64,000 bases of DNA, from positions 3,469,835 through 3,533,834 of the forward strand of contig FN649736.1 in NCBI GenBank assembly GCA_000310025.1, written 5' to 3'. Position 1 is the first letter of the stretch, and each line of letters begins with the position of its first letter. The translations under genes and the position numbers were made by a program. The notes below the pieces were generated by a model. It did not search any database and had not been told where the DNA came from. It worked only from the letters and a program-made list of their open reading frames with translations. Positions 11,701 to 20,905 of the stretch are shown one piece after another. Origin of the DNA: Ectocarpus siliculosus (taxonomy: Eukaryota > Sar > Phaeophyceae > Ectocarpales > Ectocarpaceae).

Positions 11701-14446
11701 GGGCGTGACGGTGTTCAAGCTCTTGACGGGGAGTCGACCGTTCGACAGGCGGCGGTTTCAGGCTTTTGTTGACGACACGCGGTGTCGCATGGGCTTGGAT
11801 CAGAACAAATACAACGTGCGTCGCTTCCTAGTCCTGATTGGTTAGATCACAAATAACTGATTGGGGAGTGAACTCGACCATTTCGGTTGGACGGATGAGA
11901 TTCAGTCAGTTTCGTCGCTCGCGTGCTTGGTCGAAGTAGAACGAGTTCGACACCATGCTTCGTCGTTCAATAAGCCTTAGCTGGACCAGAAAAATCGGTA
12001 CAACACGCATCTTTACGATCCGTAAAACACACCGCACGCATCCAATTAGACTCGGGTAGATGCGAACGAGTATTGCGGCTTCGGTGCACGTTATTCCATG
12101 TCGCCTTTAACGGGCAAGGGTTTGGTCGAGAACGAAAATTTACGAACGTGTCCCGACCGCTCTTATCGGTGTGTTTTGGCTTTGTGCGCGTGTTTGTATC
12201 CGTTCTCCCGGAGAAGAATCTTTCTCAGTACCACCCATGGGCGGAGGAGTGACCCAACTGTGCAGCCGCTGTTGTAATATCGACGCCATCGAAAACAATG
12301 TGGTTTCGCTGTGTGAAGACGTGCTGATGCTATTTTTGTTGGGGGGACTCTTCTGTTGGATAACAGCCGCCGTGGACTTCTCACTTTATGGTTCGATGGT
12401 TTTTCGCTGCTGTTGCGCGCGCGCCCATTTTTTATGCCATGGCCAACGTTGTCGATCGCATGCTGCCTCGTCTCTCAGGAGCTTCTTGATACCATTTCGT
12501 GGCCGGAGTACGTGGGGTCGGAGGCGAGGAGTGTCATCTCCGGGCTTTTGGCCTGCAAAGAGACGGAGCGATTAGGGGGCACCCCGGAGAACTTGCTCGC
12601 TGTGAGTACCTACCGAGACGGTTGCCTGTCGAGACGGTTGCCTGTCGAGGCTTTAACTCAAAGGGTCTGGTGCGGCCTTAGCCGAAAACATTGAAACAGG
12701 ATAGAAGTACATCAACCGTGTCAAATCTGCACGTTAAGCGTGTAGCAACGAATGATCTGTTCATTTGACGTATGGTAACCCGAAACATCAGCTCTCACCA
12801 GCCTGGTCGGCGGTTGGAACTCTAGCTGCTCTATTCCAGCCTTTGGAGGGATTTTGAGTCAGATGGTCAACACTTCGGCAAGAACGATGATATAGCCCCC
12901 CAACCCTCAATCGTAATTGTAGAGGTATGTATCGATCTGTGGTGTAGAGCTCAGACCAAAAACATAACAACGAGCATGCTATCTTCCCACGGTTCCGTCA
13001 GTCTCGCTATCCTTCAACCCAGGTCGGTCTGGCGCTTGTACCTTGTTCGTCTTTGTGTTTGTGTGCGTGTCTCTCTCTCTCTTTGTTCTCGCCCTCTTTC
13101 TCTCGGTGGCGGCAGCTGAAAAGTCACGAGTACTTCGAGGGGATTGACTGGTTACGGTTAAGCCAGAGACACGTCCTTCCGCCGTATCTTCCAAAGGTAA
13201 AGAATGGGAAACGTCCACGAAAAAACTATATTTTGAACTGAGTTACCATATGGGAAACGTGAACGTATTCATACAATTGTACGCACCTTTGCACCATACA
13301 CCTACCTGGCTGTTAAAGGTTTGGAGACGGTCACACGTTTTTGCGTGTTGTGCGTGGTTTTGTCTGTTGAAGGTCTTCATATTCTTATTCCGGTCGACTG
13401 TCTTTGCCTTTTTCAATGCATTGTTATCGTTGTTCTCGTTTTGTGTCAATCTTTTCGTTGTCGTGACTGTTCTCTGCGTTCTTGTTCCTGCGAGCCAGGT
13501 ACCCCCCTTGAGAGAAGAACCTCTATACCAGACGTTCGACCACCTCATGCGGGATTTCTACGCACAGCAGGAGATGGAAAGTGCTACCAAGGCATGTTGT
13601 TGTTGTTGTTGTTGTTGTTGTTGTCGTCGTCGTCGTCGTCGTTATTGTTACTACCCTGCCCTGTGAGGCGAGAGTCGGTGTTGACGTACGCTCCCAAAAG
13701 TCGAAAGCATGGCCTCATCAAGTATCGTGTGAGTTCTTACTCGCTTGTACAACCAGTGAGATACATGCTGACCCTGTCTTGTCCTCGAAAGACAAGTTCA
13801 CCACCATAGCTTATCCCCAATGCACCTGTGTATCGCTGCAGCTGCAACTGCAACAACGTTGCTGTGGCAGATGGATTGTGCCTATAGGCAAGACGCCTGT
13901 CTCGACGTACAGAGGGTACGAGTGTCGACATCGAACGATAGACCTTATTTTGGGGATGCTACGCAGACATCGTCCACGCACCCCCCCCCCTCTTCTAGGC
14001 CTTTCGCTTCTCCCTGATCAACGGGAAAACCGAAAACCCGCCCGCCCGCCTGTCTCGAGCACATTGCGGGCTAGCCGGGCTTCGTGCGTGCTTTGGTCCG
14101 TGGCTCTTAGGTTGACCGTCCTAAGTTCTGAGACCGCCGCGAAGCCAGCCCCCCTGTTTTAGTTTTCGTTTAGCAATCTGGACGCTACTCTCTCTGGAAC
14201 TACACCCCTTCGAAGCACACCAACGCCTCTCAAGATGGATGCTTATTGGTCGGCCTGCACATGACGCTTTGAATGTACCCACCTCGGTCCCGTTGTGTAA
14301 TCTTGCAGGACACTTACGATTGGTTCGTGGCCCCCACGGATGAGGACCAAGCCTTCTTCAACTCGTGGGACTTCGTTAGCATGCACACGCTCAAGATTGA
14401 GCTGGGGATCAGCAGCGAGATGGCTGTACACGACCAAAGCTTCAAG
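5773..14446 (+). CDS. RGS-homology/AGC protein kinase, GRK-like (14 exons, 3' end not certain)
   Basis: Exons: 5773-5904, 6435-6554, 7336-7554, 7912-8081, 8616-8727, 9523-9645, 9904-10002, 10477-10595, 10940-11009, 11681-11815, 12479-12601, 13116-13196, 13499-13591, 14309-14446; 1734 nt, 578 codons, every junction in phase. Residues about 20-157 form an RGS homology domain (WVDIQEFRSIP, IYQKYIREGA, MFYNTFQRFSASPEY). The kinase follows: P-loop GEGGFG 170-175, Lys192 (AMK), helix-C Glu in DHERR, YRDLK 288-292, DMG 308-310, GTQGSYMAPE 362-371, VDYWSLG. A C-terminal AGC-type tail (FEGIDW, LPPYLP, FFNSWDF) follows. RGS domain before an AGC kinase, and DxG lacking Phe, are GRK traits; GRKs phosphorylate activated seven-helix receptors. 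Oddities: PCN where PEN is usual, and a basic insert before the GTQG. The ATG at 5773 is the first in frame; earlier exons are possible. Candidate later exons lie near 19166 and 19384 (ELKDEERKLFRNPQFEEA), beyond an inserted LTR element. Confidence 0.85.
8369..8432. repeat. Two tandem copies of a 32-bp unit in an intron
   Basis: The units at 8369-8400 and 8401-8432 share ATAACGACAATCCACC and differ at a few positions in their first half. They lie in the fourth intron of the GRK-like gene. No function is evident. Confidence 0.75.
9269..9461. mobile_element. MITE of 193 bp with CAGTCGTGGCTCCG ends
   Basis: The left end CAGTCGTGGCTCCGATAT and the right end reading inward as CAGTCGTGGCTCCGTTAT are inverse copies. 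Related words (CGACCCTC..T..ATCGGAG) recur inside at about 9313, 9400 and 9436. There is no open frame. It sits in the fifth intron of the GRK-like gene. CAGT-type termini fit a Tc1/mariner-like non-autonomous family, but a clear TA duplication is not seen, so the superfamily is a guess. Confidence 0.65.
13592..13650. repeat. TTG/TCG microsatellite at the start of an intron
   Basis: About nine TTG units pass into about six TCG units directly behind the exon ending at 13591. The exon end is ACCAAG and the intron starts GCATGT, a GC-type donor, so the repeat begins within the donor region. Confidence 0.85.
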
Positions 14447-14737
14447 GTATTCTTGCCCATTTTATATAGTTATTTTCTGTATTCGTTTGGCGCACTGTGA
14501 GACTCTCGTATGCTCTTCCACTTTTGGGTATTTAATTCAATCACACCCATCAAAGAAATGTTTCTGTGTGACCCCCCGGATCGGACCTGTTAAAGTAGGG
14601 CATAGGTCGAAAATGCGGGCGACGAATAACATAAGTTGGATGGAATCAAACATAAATTGTCTGTATGTTTACCAGTGCTTAAGCTGATTGTACGTAGCAC
14701 TTTCCGGCGTTTGCTTGTTTTACGACACTGTTGAGTA

Positions 14738-14936
14738 TGTTGGGGTAGCGGGTGCTTACCGTCAGAGGCTGTGGGCAGAACGTTGACTCAAGACCTTGTT
14801 ATTAACGAGTGAACAGCAGGGCAAGAAATCCTGCACATCAGAAGGGGGTACGCCCTTCCAGTAACACATACCAACAAGATACACGAAACCCCTTAGATCT
14901 CCGTAGATCCGTATCTAGTGCTGAGTACACCCAACA
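14738..14936 (-). repeat. LTR (left copy)
   Basis: 199 bp, starting TGTTGGGG and ending CCCAACA, matched by the copy at 18783-18977 and preceded by the target-site copy GAGTA at 14733-14737. Confidence 0.9.
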
Positions 14937-15911
14937 GCCCCCCTACTCGGTACTAGATACGATCTACTTAATATTTTCCTCTTATCGCGGAACTTGGCCG
15001 TAACAACCTCAAATCTCAATTCTAGACAATCCATCGTCCCAATTCGAAACAAATCTCCCAAGATAACGTTGTCCTCCGCAATCATTGATTTCCCAATATA
15101 ACTCCATCATCCGAAATCCATTGAATCTTCAAATGTCGAATCGTTTTCTTTGATCCATATCCCCTCAAGACGGTACTCTCAATACGTCTCAAGATTTCAA
15201 AACACAACGGTTATCCTCTGCAAATATCTTCATGACATCAGCATTCCTGCAGAAATGTTACGCCACAGATCACAAGCTTCGCACAAAACCAGGTTTCAAC
15301 TGATTGACCAACGGACAATGAGCATTCGGAACGCACATTACGCCCCAACCATTGCTTATCAATACATGTCAAATCCTTCCTCCAGAATAGATATAAATTC
15401 TAAAAATAGTCTCTACTAACAACGAGTAAAGAACCCATTCGTCGGGAAACATCAGGGAAAATCTTCACCAGTAGTTGCGGCTTTAGCATATCAACGAAAA
15501 CATATCCAACAGCCCCCCTGCTGTGACTTTCCCGGGAAATGCAAACATATAATTGGGTAGAATATCACTCCGCCACGTAAAACGCGAAGAAATATCTGAA
15601 CATTCCAAAACACATTCTTCAATGAAAACCATAAAATACCCACGTTGTTTTCAGCGGAATTCAAGCAACCCCTCGTGTTGTGAATCACGAGGCACCATAG
15701 AAAACCATGAGGCTTACACCCATGGCCCACGGGCCCTTTCCAGTAACCAGGAGCCATCATTCCTAAAACATGTGCAATGCACGAAACCTTCTCGTGCTGC
15801 TACAAGGATCATGGCACAACACTCCCCCCCCACTATTCTTGATAGCAGCACGGCAATAACGTTGTTCACACGCTGCACAAGCACCAATTACCCACAAAGA
15901 CGAAGACAGCG

Positions 15912-16480
15912 GCCCACAGGCCGAAAACACGGAAAGAACGGTAGTTCCGAGCACCGAAAACACACCGAAGCACAAATATAGTGGCCTTCAGGCCGAAAGC
16001 ACAGAAATAACGGTGGTTCCGAGCACCGAAAACAGCAACACAAATATAGCGGCCCGCAGGCCGAAAACGCAGAAATAACGGTGGTTCCGAGCACCGAAAA
16101 CACACCGAAAGAAAAAAATAGCGGCACGCCGGCCGAAAGCACGAAAAGAACGGCGGTCCCGAGCACAGAAAACACACCGAAGCACAAATATAGTGGCCTT
16201 CAGGCCGAAAGCACAGAAATAACGGTGGTTCCGAGCACCGAAAACAGCAACACAAATATAGCGGCCCGCAGGCCGAAAACGCAGAAATAACGGTGGTTCC
16301 GAGCACCGAAAACACACCGAAAGAAAAAAATAGCGGCACGCCGGCCGAAAACACGGAAAGAACGGTGGTCCCGAGCACCGAAAACACACCGAAAGAAAAA
16401 CACACCGGCCCTCAGGCCAAAAACACAGAAAGAACTGGGGTTCAGAACATCGAAAATGCACCGAAAGAAAAATGTGCAGA
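15912..16480. repeat. Tandem array of 66-73 bp units with a 212-bp higher-order period
   Basis: About eight units share CAGGCCGAAA..AC..AAA..AACGGTGGTTCCGAGCACCGAAAAC split over two blocks. A three-unit block starting at 15985 is repeated almost exactly from 16197 (shift 212 bp), so units were duplicated in groups. The plus frame gives a hydrophilic Thr/Pro/Glu/Lys repeat (PSTENTPKEK), but no gene signals surround it. The array lies inside the LTR fossil. Confidence 0.85.
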
Positions 16481-18419
16481 AAGAATGGTGTCTTGTGACG
16501 CGACCACCGAAGACAAAACAAAAACAATCAACATAGCGGCCCTCAGGCCGAAAGCACAGGAATGGCGTCGCTGGAGCCGTCAGAAATAACAAAGACAAAG
16601 ACACAAACAAGTACAGCGGCCCCCCCGCCGAAAAAAGGTCAAGAACGGTGCACCTCGGCCACCGAAAACACAGAAAAAGAAACAAAAACAAGTAAGCGTC
16701 CCCCCCGCGCCGAAAACATTACAAAACGGCGTTGTTTTGACCGCCAAAACCACAAAATAAGCAAAGAAAAATGGATAGGGCCCTCCCAGCCGAAAACACA
16801 AGTGGAATGGCGGCGCTTAACAGGGAAACATTGGTTGGGTAGGCAATGGAGGGAGGGTCGGTTGGGGTCGACGCTTGCACACGGTACTCCACAAGCAACA
16901 AGTGCCAACAAATACAACGGGTATGAAAATTCTTCGCCCCCCGAATGGGCACTCAAAACAAAAAAATCCAGCATATTGTCTACCAGCGTACACCAAAATT
17001 GACAATGAATACGGTCATTGCAATATTTCATCAGATGGCTGGTCGCGGTCGAATAGCTGATCGAAACAAACGCATGTGACCAATGTTAGGTTCTGTATAA
17101 AACTGCTTGCTGTAACGTCAACACCACAAACTTCCAGCTTCCATGTACAGCGAACAACAGTGATGGGCGATAAAGGTTTGCAATGTCTCTGCCTACCCAT
17201 CACGACCGTACGCTTATCTGCAACAAAAGATGATCAACCCTCCGCAACAAAACACACTGAAAACGAGACATTCAACAGCAAAACACTACCAATCGAACAG
17301 AACGGAACACGTGCAACGCATGCGTATGGAATGACAACCAAAATGAGATATTGCAAACAGAAAGCGCACAAAATCAAAACCAAAACCTGAAATAGCCCGC
17401 CGCAGCAAGCCCGTTAAACTGCTTGCTGTTCGTCTCGCTTCAGGTCTCCAAACTTCCGCCAACACGTCTCGGCGCCCCGCTTCCGACGCCATCAAATCCT
17501 CCTCCGCTGCTTGGCCACAAACGCATGCACCCCGGCCGTCGCCACCCCAACATCTTGCCACGGTCAAAAGGGATGTCCACGCCGAGCGCCGTCCCCCGTC
17601 TGCTCGACCTCAGCAGACGCCGTTTGCCCGGGTCGAACGGGCGCAGCAGTGCCCCAAACCAGGCCACATCCAGCTCTTCGTCGCTGCTGCTGCTGCTGCT
17701 GCTGCTCTTCCAGTCGCCGACCTCGTCGGCGTATCCTCCACCATCACTGCCGCTGCTACTGTCGTTGCGGCTGCCGTCATTGCCGTCTTCGAGCACAGTC
17801 CCGGCGTCTCGAACCCCCACTAACACGATGCCGGGATCGAAAGGGTGCGTGGACGCCCCACGGCCACCACAGTCCAGCTCCTCCGCACACAGAATACCAT
17901 CGTTGCCGTCGCCGCCGATCCCGCAGACCGCTGCTGCTCCATTACAACTGCCCTCGGTGTCGTTGGCGCTGTCGGTGCTGCTTGAACCCATGGTTTCCAC
18001 CTCCTCACACAAGTTACGCAAAATCTCCGATCCCCCAAGGCATCAGATCCGTCTTCCAAGACCAAATCCTCATCTGTCTTTTCTGCCTCTTCCTCCCGCC
18101 GGATATCCAGCAGTGGCCCGCTCCTAGAAGGCGACATCGCCATCACTTCCGGCTGCTGGGACTGCTGTGCGCACGACGGTGTGAGCGGCACTGCTGGGGA
18201 GCGCCGCTCCGCCGCCACCGTCGGCGCTGGTGCCGTCACCATCGCTGCTCGTGCCTCCGCCGCCGATAAAGATGGCACAGCGGCTACCACACGAGATGGG
18301 AAGTCAGCAGGCGGAACACGAGTACCCTGGATGGAGTTGCCGTTGCTGCACTTCTCAACCTGGATGCTTCCCCCCATTAGTGACACACCCTTGCTGTTCA
18401 GAATGACCTCTTTTCTGCC

Positions 18420-18716
18420 CTACATCGTGGTCAAGGAAATGAGGGCACATGCCAGCCCCGGAACGACAGCAACGTCCTTCAAAGTGACAATAACGTTCTG
18501 CATGCAATGGAACTCTACCGTCAAGTCACCAACGAACGACACCCGAAGCCTCTGTCCATGGTTGACCTCAAGCTCCCGTTCCTCCGGCCGCGGCGAACGT
18601 CTGTTGAACACCATCTCGCCCGATGGGGAAGCGTGGAAGGTGCCCATGCTACCCCTGAATCTCGATACGTCTGGGGGTGCCGACGGGAAACTGGTAGACG
18701 TAGCATACAAGTACAA
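18420..18716 (-). pseudogene. Copia-like pol fragment inside the LTR element
   Basis: The minus-strand reading resembles the end of the Gag-pre-integrase/protease region of Ty1/copia polyproteins, with VTLKDVAVVPGL in place of the usual V-L-x-DV-x-x-VPGL. It is an isolated scrap on the same strand as the element's polypurine tract. Confidence 0.5.
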
Positions 18717-18782
18717 GACGGGGACAATCTGCCGCTGTGGTTGCTGCGGCTGTTGAGAGCCCCATACACCGCCCTGCTATCG

Positions 18783-18977
18783 TGTTGGGGTAGCGGGTGC
18801 TTATCGTCAGAGGCTGTGGGCAGAAGGTTGACTCAAGACCTTGTTATTAACGAGTGAACAGCAGGGCAAGCAACCCTGCACACCAGAAGGGGGTACGCCC
18901 TTCCAGTAACACACACCAACATGATACACGACCCTAGATCTCCGTAGATCCGTATCTAGTGCTGAGTACACCCAACA
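18783..18977 (-). repeat. LTR (right copy)
   Basis: 195 bp, about 96% like the left copy apart from one short length difference, followed by the target-site copy GAGTA at 18978-18982. Confidence 0.9.
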
Positions 18978-18982
18978 GAGTA

Positions 18983-20480
18983 GATTGCCTCCTAGAATAT
19001 TTTCAGGTTGTTTAGTATGGTGAGCCTCAAACCCAGCCTTGGCATGAGAGCGATCAACTAGAACGACGACTACGGGAGGGATAACGCAATGAAAACCGAC
19101 AAAACACCACAAGTCGAAGTACAAGCTAGACAACCCTAACCTAATTTCATCTAAAAAGTGTCCAGGAGGAAACCTTCAACGAGCATACAAATGAAGTTGC
19201 TCTACATACCAACATCTTTCTTCGGGACAGGAGACAACGATTTGTTTGAATGGACATCCGTCGTGTCAGCCAACCAAAAGGCGCTGAAGAATAGCTGGTC
19301 GCAGAAGCCCCCCCGGCCCAACTGTGCAAAACTTTGTTTGCGGCGGTGGGTGCAGGTCCGGCAATTACTGGGAGATGAGCCAGAGAAGCGAAGAAGGAGC
19401 TTAAGGACGAAGAGAGGAAGCTCTTCAGGAATCCCCAGTTTGAAGAAGCAATAGTTGTAGCTGGACGTGTTTCAGTCGCAACGCCTGACCTTCGCGGGCA
19501 GGCAGGGGAGAACGTGCGGGCGGGGGGGGGGAGAGGACAATAGATCTTGTTGTTCCCGCGCCAATTTCATCTGATCTATCGAGCGGAACTTGATGGACCT
19601 TTTATTTTGAGGATGGATCAAGCAGCATATGGATTTTTCGGTTGGGTCGTGGCTCTCCAATTTTTTTACATTCGTCTGCTCGTGCTTGTTTCGTGTCCAC
19701 CCGTCAGTCCTGTGTGCACGATTGCCCACACTGACGCCGTTCGAAGATTGGGAGAAACGTTGGCTTGTATCCAGGGCCAGAGTTTAGTTCCTTGAGCCAT
19801 GAAACGGGCTCCTTCTAATACCCTCTCCCGAACGTCACGCACCCCGAGGTGCCGTAGTAGATCAGTGTCACCACCCAGAACACCAAGCGGTGCTGAGCCT
19901 CAGCTCTTGCAGAGAGTTTTAGTGAGATTTGGTTGTAGATTTACGTGTGTCAGAAATATTTACGTGTCCGTGCGGACAGAACGTGAAGGGTGTAGACTCT
20001 CTTGTGTGTTCGACGTCCCCAAATGTGGACTGGTACAACTAGACGTATACTTCGTATGGTAGTACACTAGTAGACGTATATTAAATAGTGACATTGTAGC
20101 ATGACGTCGGCCCTGGCTACGTGTATGGTATTGATACCAGTATAATAGTCACATCGCTAGCAATACAGGGCACATACATACGCGACTGACGCAGTTAAAT
20201 TGTACAATTAGAGGCCGCATGCTGTGTGGTACGTTCTCGCAAGGCTATCTACAAACGACCAGAAACATTTACAACAGACCCCAACATGGAGGAGGTTCAC
20301 TGTCGGGTTCTGCAGCACACAGTTTTTCGTGTTTTCGAGCGCTCGAGATACAGTAGTCAACGCACCTCTCCCTCCCACACATCAAAAGCTGACTTTGGAG
20401 TCGAATCAGCAGGTACCAATGACATCTTTTAGCCTCATCATTCCGACGGTCAACGAGGTACTGGAAGTTACTGGGAAAAC
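18983..20480. other. Region with possible last exons of the GRK-like gene
   Basis: Two patches read as plausible exons behind AG acceptors: from 19166 (EETFNEHTNEVALH) and from 19384 (EAKKELKDEERKLFRNPQFEEA, starting one base before a codon). Their donor sites and phases do not join cleanly to the exon ending at 14446, so they remain candidates. The rest shows no gene. Confidence 0.3.
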
Positions 20481-20484
20481 ATGG

Positions 20485-20905
20485 CTGCTGGCGGTCCCCC
20501 CTCTTGCCGTCGGTGCTGCTGCCGATGCTGCCGCTCCCCCCGCGAGTGTATGCGCCCGGGCCGTCTGCCCCGCCGCCGTCGCCGCCGCGGGGACAACTCT
20601 GCCGCCGGGGGTCACAACTCTCGCCGCCGGTGCTGCTACCGATGGTACAGCTCGAGCCCCGAGTGCCTGCACCCCAGCCGTCCCCCCGGCCGCGTCAAGG
20701 GGAACACATGACCGCCGGTGGTCCCATAACTGCCGGTGGTCCCCCCTCTCGCCGCTGGTGCTGCTACCGATGCTGCCGCTCCCTCCGCGAGTGCGTGCGC
20801 CCCAGCCGTCTCCCCCGCCGCCACCGCTGCCACCCCGGCACAGACTCTGCTGCCGGGGGTCACCCCTTTCGCGGCCGGTGCCGCTGCAGCCCACCCGGTG
20901 GAAGT
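20485..20905. repeat. GC-rich tandem repeat of about 120-130 bp units
   Basis: Three to four diverged copies share CGGTGCTGCTACCGATG.. , CGAGTG..TGCGCCC and GCCGCCGGGGGTCAC-like words. All plus frames stay open through part of it (Ala/Val-, Cys/Arg- or Pro/Leu-rich), as does the minus frame, which is typical of GC-rich repeats rather than proof of coding. No splice or start context supports a gene. Confidence 0.6.

Larger units (their letters stand above)
14738..18977 (-). mobile_element. LTR retroelement fossil, Ty1/copia-like, non-autonomous
   Basis: Two direct terminal repeats of 195-199 bp (14738-14936, 18783-18977) begin TGTTGGGG and end CCCAACA. The element is flanked by the 5-bp duplication GAGTA on each side. 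Read on the minus strand, a purine-rich tract (GAGTAGGGGGGC) lies directly before the downstream LTR, as a polypurine tract should. The only recognisable gene part is a short piece at 18420-18716 (minus) resembling the copia Gag-pre-integrase/protease region (LRVSFVGDLTV, NVIVTLKDVAVVPGL). The rest is repeats and low-complexity sequence, so the copy is broken and lacks most of pol. The LTRs are roughly 96% alike, which suggests a moderately young insertion. It lies downstream of the last certain GRK-like exon, probably in an intron. Confidence 0.85.
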
